The notes: generated by a model from the letters alone, not told the origin. A stretch of 64,000 nt of DNA from Rubrobacter tropicus (GCF_011492945.1 NZ_CP045119.1:124001-188000), one strand, 5' to 3'; shown: positions 16,527 through 25,152, counted from the stretch's first letter. Program-made: numbers and translations.

Positions 16527-17441
16527 ATGATCGAAGTCGCCATAATGATCGAGGGTCAGTACGGCATCAACTGGGAGCGCTGGAAGCGTCTGGGCCGGAC
16601 CGTCGAGGACCTGGGGTACGCCGGTTTGTACCGTTCCGACCACTTTACGGAGCCGGAAGGCCCGCTCGAGGACGCCCTTGAGTTGTGGACGTCGCTTGCG
16701 TGGCTGGCTGATAACACGGAGAGGATCGAGTTCGGGCCGCTCGTCTCGCCGGTCTCTTTCCGCCACCCGGTGATCACGGCCTGGCAGGCCTCGGCGGTGG
16801 ACAACCTCGCTGGCGGACGCCTCAGGCTCGGCGTCGGGGCGGGCTGGCAAAAGCGGGAACACGACGCCTTCGGCTTCGACCTGCTCGACACCGACCGCCG
16901 CTTCGCCCGCTTCGAGGAGGGGTTGGAGGTCATCACCCGGCTCGTCCGTAGTGAGAGACCGGTCTCTTTTGCCGGCGAGTTCTACCGGCTCGAAGATGCC
17001 GTGCTGACGGTGCGCTCGCCGAGGCCTGGCGGGATTCCGGTGGTCATCGGTGGCAACGGCCCGCGCCGGACGCTGCCACTGACGGCACGATACGCCGACG
17101 AGTGGAACGCGGTCTTCCTGACGGCCGGGAAGTTCGCGGACCTCAACGCCGGGCTGGACGGGCTGTTGCGGGAGGCCGGGCGTCAGCCGGAGGAGGTGCA
17201 CCGGACCCTGATGACGCGGGGCGTCTTCGGCCGCACGGAAGCTGAGGTGGACGGCAAGCTGGGCGGCGTCCCGCGCGAAGACCTGGACGCCGCCGTCATC
17301 GTCGGGACGGCGGACGAGTTCGTCGACAGGCTCGGTCGTCTGGAAGAGGCCGGGGTGCGGCGGGTGATGCTGCAGTGGCTGGAGGCGGACGACGTCGACG
17401 GCCTGGAGGCGATGGCGGGGTCCGTTCTGCCCCAGCTTTGA
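16527..17441 (+). CDS. LLM-class (luciferase-like) flavin/F420-dependent oxidoreductase
   Basis: A 304-residue TIM-barrel oxidoreductase of the bacterial-luciferase-like superfamily. It shows GYAGLYRSDHF, TSLAWLADNTERIEFGPLVSPVSFRHPVITAWQASAVDNLAGGRLRLGVGAGWQKREHDAFG and PVVIGGNGPRRTLPLTARYADEWN, the usual cofactor and phosphate-binding regions. Actinobacterial members often use F420, others FMN; the choice cannot be settled here. ATG start preceded by a GGGGTAACGG segment. The glyoxalase-like gene follows after 47 bases and may be co-transcribed. Confidence 0.88.
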   Translation: MIEVAIMIEGQYGINWERWKRLGRTVEDLGYAGLYRSDHFTEPEGPLEDALELWTSLAWLADNTERIEFGPLVSPVSFRHPVITAWQASAVDNLAGGRLRLGVGAGWQKREHDAFGFDLLDTDRRFARFEEGLEVITRLVRSERPVSFAGEFYRLEDAVLTVRSPRPGGIPVVIGGNGPRRTLPLTARYADEWNAVFLTAGKFADLNAGLDGLLREAGRQPEEVHRTLMTRGVFGRTEAEVDGKLGGVPREDLDAAVIVGTADEFVDRLGRLEEAGVRRVMLQWLEADDVDGLEAMAGSVLPQL

Positions 17442-17488
17442 GGTTCGGCCTGGTGGCGGCACATGCCCGAGAGTAGGATAATCCGGGC

Positions 17489-17932
17489 ATGGAAGAGCGC
17501 GCCAGGCTGGTCGGGTTCAACCACGTCGCCGTCGAGGTCGACGACGTGGACGAGGCGCTTGATTTCTACGGACGCATCTTCGATTTCGAGCTGCGCGGGC
17601 GTGGGCCGAAGATGGCGTTCATCGATGCCGGGGACCAGTTCATCGCCATCGCCGGGGACAGGACGCAGCCGCCCGATGGGCACAGGCACGTCGGGATCGT
17701 GGTGGACGACAGGAAGGCCGTGCGGCGGGCGCTGAGGGAGATGGGAGTGGACATACTCCCGGGACGCGGCCTCGACTTTCTCGACCCGTGGGGCAACCGC
17801 TGGCAGGTCGTGGAGTACCGGAACGTCCAGTTCACCAAAGCCCCCGAGGTGCTCCGCGGCATGGGACTCGACGGTCTCGAGAAGTCGTCGCAGGCTCAGG
17901 AAGAGTTGCGGAAGAAGGGCCTCGCGCCGTAG
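17489..17932 (+). CDS. VOC-family (glyoxalase/dioxygenase-like) protein
   Basis: A 147-residue vicinal-oxygen-chelate protein. It begins with GFNHVAVEVDDVDEALDFYGRIFDFELRGRG and ends its core with FLDPWGNRWQVVEYR, giving the paired beta-alpha-beta modules and His/Glu metal positions. About 25 residues follow the core. Substrates of such single-module proteins vary (glyoxalase, fosfomycin-type resistance, dioxygenase), and none is indicated. ATG start. The stop codon is followed at once by repeat e. Confidence 0.82.
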   Translation: MEERARLVGFNHVAVEVDDVDEALDFYGRIFDFELRGRGPKMAFIDAGDQFIAIAGDRTQPPDGHRHVGIVVDDRKAVRRALREMGVDILPGRGLDFLDPWGNRWQVVEYRNVQFTKAPEVLRGMGLDGLEKSSQAQEELRKKGLAP

Positions 17933-17935
17933 TAG

Positions 17936-17968
17936 AGCTGTCAGCTATCAGCCGTCGGCTTTCAGCTA
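17936..17968. repeat. Intergenic repeat, copy e (supplies a stop codon)
   Basis: AGCTGTCAGCTATCAGCC followed by GTCGGCTTTCAGCTA. It fills the gap between two convergent genes. The final CTA (17966-17968) is the complement of the TAG stop of the minus-strand GNAT gene, so the repeat contributes that gene's last codon. Confidence 0.75.
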
Positions 17969-18514
17969 CTGGTTCTGATCGCTTCGGGCCGTGGTTGATC
18001 TGGCCTCTTGTTCCGGCCGCTGTATGAGGATGAATTCTTCGACCTCCTCGCCGCGGGCGTTGGAGAACCCTCCGTCCTCTCCGGAGATGGTGAACCCGCA
18101 CTTCTCGAGGACCCGGATGGAGGGGAGGTTGTCTTTGGCGGCGCGGGCGTAGAGGGGGCGCGTCTCCGTCTGGTTCAGGAACTCCGAGAGGGCCCTGGTG
18201 GCGATGCCCCTGTTCCAGAACTCCTTGCCGATCCAGTAGCTCACCTCGCGCCCGCCGAATTGCTCGAAGCCAAGGACGTTGCCCGCCACCAGCCCGTCGA
18301 AGAGGACGGTCTTCTTCACGATGGTTTCGTCACCCAGAATCCTGGACCAGTGAGCCGCGAAAGCATCCCTGTCGGCCGGGTTCCTGGAGGTAAAGGCGGC
18401 CATCCTGTTCGCCTCCGGGTCGAGTTGCTGGTCGAAGAACGTGGTGAGATCGCCTTCGTCCACGTCCCGCAGCCGAACCTGGCCCGTCGGCGGCCGCGGC
18501 CCACCGCCGGTCAC
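17966..18514 (-). CDS. GNAT acetyltransferase (RimJ/RimL-like)
   Basis: A 182-residue GNAT N-acetyltransferase with RimJ-like layout: VRLRDVDEGDLTTFFDQQLDPEANRMAAF, VLGFEQFGGREVSYWIGKEFWNRGIATRALSEFL (acetyl-CoA loop) and ARAAKDNLPSIRVLEKCGFT. Such enzymes acetylate protein N-termini or small amines. GTG start is the most upstream plausible one; the N-terminal dozen residues are uncertain. It lies between repeats e and f and is convergent with the VOC gene. Confidence 0.85.
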   Translation of the reverse strand: MTGGGPRPPTGQVRLRDVDEGDLTTFFDQQLDPEANRMAAFTSRNPADRDAFAAHWSRILGDETIVKKTVLFDGLVAGNVLGFEQFGGREVSYWIGKEFWNRGIATRALSEFLNQTETRPLYARAAKDNLPSIRVLEKCGFTISGEDGGFSNARGEEVEEFILIQRPEQEARSTTARSDQNQ

Positions 18515-18571
18515 CGGCTATCTACGGTCTGTTCCGTTCGCGCCACCAGCATTCAACTCGTTACAGTTCTT

Positions 18572-18596
18572 GCTGAAAGCTGATGGCTGACAGCTA
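18572..18596. repeat. Intergenic repeat, short copy f
   Basis: GCTGAAAGCTGATGGCTGACAGCT lies one base before the stop codon of the minus-strand DUF427 gene. It is a core-only member of the GCTGA family. Confidence 0.7.
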
Positions 18597-18597
18597 C

Positions 18598-19422
18598 TCA
18601 CGACCACTGCGTCCGGGGCTTCTTCTGCCGCTCGCCGTCCACTTCGAGGTCCACCTTCTCGTTGAAGAAGCAGAGGTGGTCCACGATGCCGGCCACCGCC
18701 GGTATGGGCTCGGGGTAGTACCAGACGATGTCTTCGAGAAGCTCTCCGCCGGCCTCCACGGAGTAGTAGGAAGCGACGCCCTTGTAGGGGCACCGCGTCT
18801 CCTTCTCGCTGGGCCGTAGCGCCTCCCGGCGCACGTCCTCCGGCGGGATGTAGTAGCGCGGCGGCAGCCCGGTCTCGAACAGGACCTTCGGGCGGTCCGT
18901 CTCGGCCAACACCTCGCCGCTTACGGAGACCTTTACGCGCCGCGAGCTTTCCAGCACGTCCACCCTGTGGTACGGGTCGCGGGGATGGACGAAGACCTCC
19001 TCTTCCTCCTCGAACCAGGCGTCCATCGCCTTCCAGTAGAACGCCACGAGCCCTTTCAGGGGCGGGGCCGAGTCGAGCGGCTCCGGGTATCCCCAGACCG
19101 CGTTCTCGGCCACCCTGTCGCCGACCTTCACCGACCAGTAGGAGGCGTCGCCCTTGAAGGGACAGTGGGTCGTGTGGTCCGTCTCTTCCAGCAGGTCGCG
19201 GCGGACGTCCTCCTCCGGGAAGTAGTAGACGGGGAGGTGGTTCTTCTCGTGCAAGAGCTTCACGGAGCGGCTGTCCGCGACGGTCTCGCCGGCGAAGACG
19301 ACCCGCACCCGGCGCGGGGAATCCTCCAGATACAGGGGATGGTTGCGGGGGGCCGTAACCTCGAAGTTGAAAGTGCCCGTGCTCTGGTCCCCGAAGGGTC
19401 CGGTCCCGATCGTCAGGGTCAT
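18598..19422 (-). CDS. Tandem DUF427 domain protein
   Basis: A 274-residue soluble protein made of two DUF427 domains. Each shows the pattern R-V-[KR]-V-x-F/S-G-E-x-[VL]-A-[DE]-[ST/T]-x-R/K, Y-[YF]-[FI]-P-x-E-D-V-R-R, CP[FY]KG-x-ASY[WY]SV and W-x-YPEP (residues about 20-120 and 160-260). Family function is unknown; the CPYKG motif is highly conserved and may be functional. The start at 19422 was chosen because GAGAGAGGAG lies just before it; an ATG six codons upstream falls inside that site. Confidence 0.85.
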   Translation of the reverse strand: MTLTIGTGPFGDQSTGTFNFEVTAPRNHPLYLEDSPRRVRVVFAGETVADSRSVKLLHEKNHLPVYYFPEEDVRRDLLEETDHTTHCPFKGDASYWSVKVGDRVAENAVWGYPEPLDSAPPLKGLVAFYWKAMDAWFEEEEEVFVHPRDPYHRVDVLESSRRVKVSVSGEVLAETDRPKVLFETGLPPRYYIPPEDVRREALRPSEKETRCPYKGVASYYSVEAGGELLEDIVWYYPEPIPAVAGIVDHLCFFNEKVDLEVDGERQKKPRTQWS

Positions 19423-19624
19423 GGCGCTCTCCTCTCTCATGGCCTTCCAGGCCAGATGTTACACCCGGTTCGAAATCCGATAGCGCCTGAAGGACGAGGA
19501 CCGTATACTGGCCTCGTATCACCGGTCTGCCGGTGCGTCTCCAGACGAATATTTTCCCCTACAGCGCAGGATCTACCGCCACTTCGACCGGGCGCGCACG
19601 CCGCCGGTCGAGAAAGGGGAGCCG

Positions 19625-20431
19625 ATGCCCCGAACCACAGGAACGGCCGAAACCAACGGCGCCACGCTCTACTACGAGATCTCCGGAAGCGGCGAGCCGC
19701 TCGTGCTCGTACACGCCGGCATAGCTGACGGCAGGATGTGGGGCCCCCAGATGGACGCCTTCTCCAGTCACTACCGGACCATCCGCCACGACATGCGGGG
19801 CTTCGGCCGTTCCCGCATGGTGGAAGGCCCTTACTCCCACCACGCCGACCTGTGCGCCCTCCTTGACGCTCTGAACGTCGGCCGCGCTTCCTTCGTTGGC
19901 TGCTCTCAGGGCGGCGGCGCGGTCATAGACTTCGCCCTCGAGAACCCTGAGAGGGTCGAAGCCCTCGTCCTGGTGGGCCCGGCCGTAAGCGGCTTCGAGT
20001 TCGACGAAGGGCCTCCCGAGGAGTGGGACGAGCTGGTCGCCGCAGACGAGGCCGGCGACCTCCAACGGGTCTCCGAGCTGGAGGTCAGGATGTGGGTCGA
20101 CGGCCCCCGCCGCGGCCCCGACGTAGTCGACCCTGCCGTGCGCGACCTCGTCAGGGAGATGAACGAGATCGCCCTCAAGAACGAAGCCCTGGAAATAGGC
20201 GAGGAACTGCCCCTCAAGCCACCCGCGGCAACCCGCCTGTCGCAAATACAAGCGCCCACCCTAGTCCTCATCGGCGACGAGGACCGGCCCAGACCCCTCG
20301 CAGCCGCCGACCTGCTAACGAAGAACCTGCCGAACGCGCGAAAAGCCGTGCTCCCCGGCACGGCCCACCTCCCGAACATGGAAACCCCGGACGAATTCAA
20401 CACCCTGGTACTAGACTTCCTAAAAAGCTGA
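19625..20431 (+). CDS. Alpha/beta hydrolase
   Basis: A 268-residue alpha/beta hydrolase. LVLVHAGIADGRMWGPQM is the oxyanion region, GCSQGGG the nucleophile elbow (Ser near residue 98), LVLIGDEDRPRPL the acid loop and GTAHLPNMETPDEFN the catalytic His. It most resembles 3-oxoadipate enol-lactonase/haloperoxidase-like hydrolases. ATG start with an AAAGGGGAG ribosome site. The stop codon TGA (20429-20431) lies within repeat g, so the repeat appears to have set the C-terminus. Confidence 0.86.
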   Translation: MPRTTGTAETNGATLYYEISGSGEPLVLVHAGIADGRMWGPQMDAFSSHYRTIRHDMRGFGRSRMVEGPYSHHADLCALLDALNVGRASFVGCSQGGGAVIDFALENPERVEALVLVGPAVSGFEFDEGPPEEWDELVAADEAGDLQRVSELEVRMWVDGPRRGPDVVDPAVRDLVREMNEIALKNEALEIGEELPLKPPAATRLSQIQAPTLVLIGDEDRPRPLAAADLLTKNLPNARKAVLPGTAHLPNMETPDEFNTLVLDFLKS

Positions 20432-20570
20432 AAGCCTCCAAAGGAGGCGTGCCGAAAGCGTAGGCGAAGCCGGAGCGTGCTGAAAGGCGCGATAGCGCCG
20501 GGCTGAAAGCGGAGCCCTGCGAAGCAGGGCGAAGCAGGGCGAAGCGTGCGCGACGACCGAAGGGAGGAGC
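20426..20570. repeat. Composite intergenic repeat, copy g
   Basis: A long member of the GCTGA family. In order it carries self-complementary modules GCCTCC-aaa-GGAGGC, GGCGC-gata-GCGCC and CCCTGC-gaa-GCAGGG, separated by GCTGAAAG-type spacers and a TAGGCGAAGCCGGAGCGTGC unit. The last 28 bases (20543-20570) are identical to 2803-2830. It contains the stop codon of the upstream hydrolase and ends at the stop of the convergent rlpA-like gene. Confidence 0.85.
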
Positions 20571-21020
20571 CTAGGGCTTCTCGTCCACCACGACCCTTAC
20601 GGGCGCCGTGCCTGGGCCCAGAAGCCCGATCTCACGCGCCGCGGCGAGCGAGAGGTCCAGGTCGTGACCGGGCGCGTAGGGACCGCGGTCGTTTACGACG
20701 ACCCTGACGGACTCGTCTTCGTGGCTGACGTGTAGCTCCGTCCCCATCGCCAGGGTCCTGTGGGCCGCCGTGTATTTCTCGGGGTCGTAGGCTTCCCCGC
20801 TGGCCGTCGGGTTGCCCTCCAGCACGCTCGCGTAGTAGGAGGCGACCATGGTCCGCCCGTCCACCGACTCGGGGGCGCCGGAGACGTCAGAGCTCCTGAC
20901 GGCCGTCACCTCGCTCACGACGACTTCCGTGTCGTCTCTCAGCAAGAACAGCCCAAGCGCGGCGGACAACAAACCCAGGAACGCCACCGCCAGGAGTCTT
21001 CTTAAGAAGAATTCAGACAA
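20571..21020 (-). CDS. RlpA-like double-psi beta-barrel protein
   Basis: A 149-residue protein with an N-terminal membrane anchor (about residues 7-27, LLAVAFLGLLSAALGLFLL) and an extracytoplasmic RlpA-type double-psi beta-barrel. The motifs are VASYYASVLEGNPTASGE, YTAAHRTLAMGTELHV, VVVNDRGPYAPGHDLDLS and AAREIGL, including the paired aspartates of NDRGPY and the RlpA/MltA-like aspartate. Such proteins act on or bind peptidoglycan. ATG start. The sporulation-related SPOR domain of larger RlpA proteins is missing. Confidence 0.87.
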   Translation of the reverse strand: MSEFFLRRLLAVAFLGLLSAALGLFLLRDDTEVVVSEVTAVRSSDVSGAPESVDGRTMVASYYASVLEGNPTASGEAYDPEKYTAAHRTLAMGTELHVSHEDESVRVVVNDRGPYAPGHDLDLSLAAAREIGLLGPGTAPVRVVVDEKP

Positions 21021-21114
21021 GCCAAGAATGTAGCATGGTGCGGCGGCGTTGCAACCCGGAACTCTCGCGCGGCGTTCGCGTAGTATTGGGCTCTGTCTCT
21101 ACAGGAGGAAAAGC

Positions 21115-22230
21115 GTGACCGACGACGGGCTCTTTCAGATGGACCTCAATTTGCACCCGAACGAGGCTTCCGGGCTGCTGGTAATGGAGGACACGGCCTT
21201 GCTTGGGGCCCAGGGGTGGGACCTCGGGTTCTGGGCTGTTCTCGACGAGGGTGAGATCGAGGACTGCGTCGCCGCCATCGGCCACCGGAGCGGCTCCGCG
21301 CAGGACGAGGGCTGGGAGATAGAGCGGCTGCACGCCCGCGTGAGCGGGGACGCGGGCAAGACCGAGGACGCGGAGGCGATCACGCGCGACCACGTAAGCG
21401 GAATGGTCTACATCCTGGGCTCCCACTTCGGCAGCAAGTCAGGACCGCTGCAGCCCAAGAGGGGCTTCGTCGCCCGCTTCCGGGAGGCCGAGGTCGGGCA
21501 CGTCACCGAAGACCCGGCGATGAACCTGGAGGTCGCCCGCCGCTCCTTCGCCCTCCACCGCGCCGTCAACGACGCCTTCGAGGAGCACGGGATAGACCTG
21601 ATCCCGCTAGGAAAACAGGCCCGCGAAGCCTTTATCGACGCGACCATAAAACGCGGCAAGAAGGAGAAGAAGAAGTGGTCCGGCCTCGTGCGCGAGGACG
21701 ACTACCCCATCAACATAGAAGGCGCGGCCTTCCGCCAGGACGGGTCGCTGCTCCTCGGTCTCCGCTTCCCGACCGCCGCCGACGGAAACCCCCTGCTAGT
21801 CGAGATCAGGGGCATAGACCGCCTCTTCGACGAGGACGGCCTGCCCGAGGTCCGCGGTTTCTGGACCGTCGATGCCGTCGGCAAGGGTGGCGACATCGCG
21901 GGCGTGCGCGACCTCGCCCTCCATCTCACCGGGAACGGCGAGGAGCTACACGTAGTAACGGGCAACGTAGACAGCCGGGACAAGGGGAGCGTCCTGATCC
22001 AGGACTACCCCGGCGGCAGGGAGACCGTCGCAACCCACTTCCGCTGCGCCATGCCCGCCGACGCCCACTCCGGCCACCTGGAAGGCGAGTTCGTCCGCGA
22101 GTTCCCGAACCTGCCGCGCGTCGAGGGCCTCGCCGTCGCAGACAACGACCGCGCCTACTACGTCACAGACGAGGACGAGGGCGTGCATCTGCGCCTGACC
22201 CGGTTTCTGGAGGGCAGCGCCAGAGCCTGA
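21115..22230 (+). CDS. DUF3616-like protein
   Basis: A 371-residue soluble protein with beta-propeller-like repeats: SGLLVMEDTALLGAQGW, INIEGAAFRQDGSLLLGLRFPTAADGNPLLVEIR, GVRDLALHLTGNGEELHVVTGNVD and RVEGLAVADNDRAYYVTDED. The EG[AL]A and RDLA blocks resemble DUF3616, a family of unknown function. The GTG at 21115 is preceded by a perfect AGGAGG. No secretion signal. A lysine-rich loop (KRGKKEKKKW) near residue 185 is unusual. Confidence 0.58.
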   Translation: MTDDGLFQMDLNLHPNEASGLLVMEDTALLGAQGWDLGFWAVLDEGEIEDCVAAIGHRSGSAQDEGWEIERLHARVSGDAGKTEDAEAITRDHVSGMVYILGSHFGSKSGPLQPKRGFVARFREAEVGHVTEDPAMNLEVARRSFALHRAVNDAFEEHGIDLIPLGKQAREAFIDATIKRGKKEKKKWSGLVREDDYPINIEGAAFRQDGSLLLGLRFPTAADGNPLLVEIRGIDRLFDEDGLPEVRGFWTVDAVGKGGDIAGVRDLALHLTGNGEELHVVTGNVDSRDKGSVLIQDYPGGRETVATHFRCAMPADAHSGHLEGEFVREFPNLPRVEGLAVADNDRAYYVTDEDEGVHLRLTRFLEGSARA

Positions 22231-22243
22231 GTACGTTCGGGCG

Positions 22244-22657
22244 TCAGTCCGGCTCGCGCCACTGGACGTCGAGCTTCCGGAAATCTTTGTCGAAGGAAGC
22301 TACACCGCCGCCTTGAGAACGGGCCGTTCCTGCGAGCAGCGCATCTGCGAAGTCTACGTTGCTGGAAGTCATGGTTTCTAGTGCCCGGATCACGTCCCCG
22401 GCACTTTCGGGTCTCAGCGCACGATGCTCCAGAAGGGGGATGAGAGCGCCGGAGATCTCACCCTTCGAGCGCCCGTAGAAGGACTGAAGCACCCAAACTA
22501 TCTCCGCCACCACCACGGAATGCACTCGAAGCGGAACCTTGTCTCGCTCCGCTTTCTCCAGCAACCTGGACGCCCGCTCTGCGAGCTCTGGAGGATCGTT
22601 CGTCAGAAAGCGTAACAACACGTTCGCGTCGACCCACCAGGAAGCTTCTTCGCTCAT
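22244..22657 (-). CDS. vapC: VapC-like PIN-domain ribonuclease toxin
   Basis: A 137-residue PIN-domain protein. The acidic catalytic residues appear as WVDANVLLRFL (Asp near 9), VVAEIVWVL (Glu), VDFADALLAG (Asp) and SFDKDF (Asp). These coordinate Mg/Mn for RNA cleavage, commonly of tRNA or rRNA. The start overlaps the stop of the upstream AbrB-type gene by four bases, the normal VapBC arrangement. The region is less GC-rich than average here, consistent with mobility of toxin-antitoxin modules. Confidence 0.88.
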   Translation of the reverse strand: MSEEASWWVDANVLLRFLTNDPPELAERASRLLEKAERDKVPLRVHSVVVAEIVWVLQSFYGRSKGEISGALIPLLEHRALRPESAGDVIRALETMTSSNVDFADALLAGTARSQGGGVASFDKDFRKLDVQWREPD

Positions 22658-22908
22658 GGTCCTTCGAGAGTCTTACGAACGAGATACTGGCGTGCTGCTT
22701 CCCGTTCGGCCTCTTTGCCCGGATACGGACGGGTGGCGGGCAGACTACCCATAAGCTCCCCCAGGCCCTTGCGACGCTCGACCCTGAGACGCACGAAGTC
22801 ATCCTCGAACTCGAACACAACCCGGTCCCCGCTTTTCAAACCCAAACGATCCCGCACGTCCTTGGGGATCGTTAATTGTCCCTTACTCGTCAAGGTTGCC
22901 CTTATCAA
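22654..22908 (-). CDS. vapB: VapB-like antitoxin with SpoVT/AbrB domain
   Basis: An 84-residue antitoxin. The N-terminal swapped-hairpin DNA-binding domain reads IRATLTSKGQLTIPKDVRDRLGLKSGDRVVFEF; the C-terminal half is charged and would wrap the PIN toxin. I place the start at TTG (22906-22908), six bases after AAGGAG; an in-frame ATG twelve codons upstream (22944) is possible but has no clear ribosome site. The protein would neutralise VapC and autoregulate the pair. Confidence 0.83.
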   Translation of the reverse strand: MIRATLTSKGQLTIPKDVRDRLGLKSGDRVVFEFEDDFVRLRVERRKGLGELMGSLPATRPYPGKEAEREAARQYLVRKTLEGP

Positions 22909-23010
22909 AACCGCACTCCTTACTTCAATGACGCATCTTACCACGGGAAGATGCGGCGAATGACGCGGCGCGAAACGTTCTGGAAGGTCTTCGCCAAGAG
23001 GTTCGGGAAT

Positions 23011-24291
23011 TTACGCCCTGACCGGCGCCTGCTCCAGGTAGGGCACGGTCATGGGACCTTCGGGGAGGACGGCTATGGGAGCGTCCTGGCCTACGCTCTC
23101 CAGCTCCCGGGCGATGCGGGCCGCTATGTCCTCTACGGGTTCGAGGTGGACGTTGCGGACGTCTTCGGGCCCTATCTCGCTGTGGAGGGCGACGCGGGCC
23201 TTTTGCAGGATGTGGGCGAAGAGCTGGACCTGCCACTGGTCGTACTTCTGGAAGCCTGGGGCGTAGATGGTTTCGAGCATGGCCTCGGGGGAGTCGTGCT
23301 CTAAGAGCATGTCGCGGAAGTTGCCGTGGGCCGGGAAGCCGTCGTTGCAGCGGGCGACGGAGATGATGAGGCCGCCGTCCGAGACGATCTGGGCGGCGGC
23401 GGACATGCCTTTTACGGCCTGGTAGAGATTCTGGTCGAGGGGGTAGCCGCCGTTGGTGGTTACGACGATGGGATACTCGTGCTCGCAGGGGACCATGACG
23501 GAGGATTTGCTCGCCTCGCAGCCCTTCTCGTGGGCGGTTATGGGGTCGCCGCAGTAGAAGCCCGTGATCTCGCGTTCCCGGTTCAGGGTCACGTTTATGC
23601 AGAAGTCGAGCGGCAGGAGGGAGCCGTTGGCGCGGATCTGGTCCTGCGTCGGGTTGTCCTCCATGACGCCCCAGGTGCTCCGTTCGTGCCCGATGACCGC
23701 GGCCCTGTGGTAGTGCATGATCGAACCCACGTCGGCCACGGCGGGGAAGATGCCCTTGTACCCGCCGCTGAACCCGGCCATGAAGTGCGGCTCGATGAAA
23801 CCGAGCACGACGCGCCGGTCGGCCTCGACGTACTCGCGGTTCATGTAGACGTCCCGCCCCTCCGGCGTCTTCCCGGCAAGGGCGAGCGTGTTCGGGTCGT
23901 GGGCGTCGTGGTTGACGACTCGGTAGGTCTCGTAGACGTCTTTTCCGACCATCGCTACCAACTCCTCTTCGGTGTTGGCGCGGTGGGAGCCCGTGCCGTT
24001 GACGATGGTGACGTTCTCCGGCGGGACGTGGGAGAGCTCCTCGAAGAGCCAGGGCAGGAGGCGTTCTCGGGGCAGGGCGCGGGTGATGTCCGGGATCACG
24101 ACGGCGAGTCGCTCGCCGGCGCCGACGAGCTCCTTCAGCGGGGCCGAGTCGATGGGTTCCCGCGCCGCCTCCCTGAAGGCCGCCGCCTCGTCCGGCAGCC
24201 CCGCCTCCGGCCTGGGCGCGAGCACCGTTACGTTGGAGGACGGGATCTCTACTTCCAGGTTACCCGTCCCGTACTGCAATTGCGCTTCCAC
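23011..24291 (-). CDS. LarA-family (nickel-pincer) lactate racemase homologue
   Basis: A 426-residue protein of the LarA superfamily. The residues corresponding to the nickel-pincer and catalytic histidines are visible: NGTGSHRANTEEE, FIEPHFMAGFSGGYKGIFPA (His and the pyridinium-cofactor lysine in GGYKG) and MHYHRAA. LarA-family members racemise or epimerise alpha-hydroxyacids. The cofactor is made by LarB, LarC and LarE, none of which is in this window. Substrate may not be lactate. ATG start. It stands alone, separated from VapB and the PRC-barrel gene. Confidence 0.87.
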   Translation of the reverse strand: MEAQLQYGTGNLEVEIPSSNVTVLAPRPEAGLPDEAAAFREAAREPIDSAPLKELVGAGERLAVVIPDITRALPRERLLPWLFEELSHVPPENVTIVNGTGSHRANTEEELVAMVGKDVYETYRVVNHDAHDPNTLALAGKTPEGRDVYMNREYVEADRRVVLGFIEPHFMAGFSGGYKGIFPAVADVGSIMHYHRAAVIGHERSTWGVMEDNPTQDQIRANGSLLPLDFCINVTLNREREITGFYCGDPITAHEKGCEASKSSVMVPCEHEYPIVVTTNGGYPLDQNLYQAVKGMSAAAQIVSDGGLIISVARCNDGFPAHGNFRDMLLEHDSPEAMLETIYAPGFQKYDQWQVQLFAHILQKARVALHSEIGPEDVRNVHLEPVEDIAARIARELESVGQDAPIAVLPEGPMTVPYLEQAPVRA

Positions 24292-24395
24292 CGTCGGCTA
24301 CCTCCCCCTCCCGCGAACGTCCTCCGGTCCCACAGATCCGCCCATTCTACAGGCGAACCGGCATCTGAGGATTGGGTGCGTGGCTGGCCCGGTTC

Positions 24396-25085
24396 CTACC
24401 TGCGGGTGCGCTTGAAGACCCTGACGTTCCTGTCGCCCTGGATCTCCACGTCGTCGCGCGTCTCTCCTTCCGTGCGCGTCGCCGCGTCGGCGTCGAACGG
24501 GTCCGTGGAGCCCGTGGGCGTACCCGCGGGCTCCTCCCCGGGCGGCACCGCCGTAGACCCGGTGTCCCCGAGCGGCACGTCGATGTTGCCGCCGCCCGTC
24601 GGGGCGGTCTCGGCCGGACGCCCCGACGGCTCCGCGCGCTCGCCGTATTCGGTGTCCACCGAGCGGCGCAGGTCCTCTTCCCGCGCGGCGTCCTCCACGG
24701 GCGAGTCGTAGTAACTGCCGTAGCCGGTGCTGGACTGCATGTGCGGCGGGCGTTCTAGGCCGAAGTAGCCGTGGACCCGGTCCTCGTATTCCGGCGTTAT
24801 GTCGTTGTCGTCGTCGAAGGTCGGGGCGTGCTTTATGGTCTCTTCGTCCGCCGCGACCTCCACGAGCTTGCGGCGGTCGTTTACGCGGACGATCTCTATC
24901 GGGATCAGGGTCGAATGCATGCCCAGGAAACCGGTCTTTACGCCGATGTACTCGGGCTGGTCGTTCGCGTCGACAAAGATGTCGTCCACTTTGCCGATCT
25001 TCTCGTAGTGCTGGTCGTAGACGGTGTACTCGCTATACCGCTGCTCTAACTGCTGGAATCCGTCTCCGCCGCTTCCTGCGCTCAT
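24396..25085 (-). CDS. PRC-barrel domain protein
   Basis: A 229-residue protein. Residues about 15-105 form a PRC barrel (YTVYDQHYEKIGKVDDIFVDANDQPEYIGVKTGFLGMHSTLIPIE...VNDRRKLVEVAADEETIKHAPTF). The rest is low-complexity, acidic and Gly/Pro/Thr-rich. PRC-barrel proteins of this type are abundant stress-associated proteins in Rubrobacter-like and deinococcal bacteria, often fused to DUF2382, which is lacking here. ATG start with an AGGAGG ribosome site. Role unknown; likely cytoplasmic. Confidence 0.82.
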   Translation of the reverse strand: MSAGSGGDGFQQLEQRYSEYTVYDQHYEKIGKVDDIFVDANDQPEYIGVKTGFLGMHSTLIPIEIVRVNDRRKLVEVAADEETIKHAPTFDDDNDITPEYEDRVHGYFGLERPPHMQSSTGYGSYYDSPVEDAAREEDLRRSVDTEYGERAEPSGRPAETAPTGGGNIDVPLGDTGSTAVPPGEEPAGTPTGSTDPFDADAATRTEGETRDDVEIQGDRNVRVFKRTRR

Positions 25086-25152
25086 CTCGACCTCCTGCTG
25101 CTGATTTTCGTCTGCTCTATCGGGTTCTTACCCCGGCAGCCGGAAAATAGCC

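Noticed and set aside
19467-19480. A second T-arm-like GGTTCGAAATCC stretch upstream of the alpha/beta hydrolase
   Set aside because: No matching stems around it; considered chance similarity.
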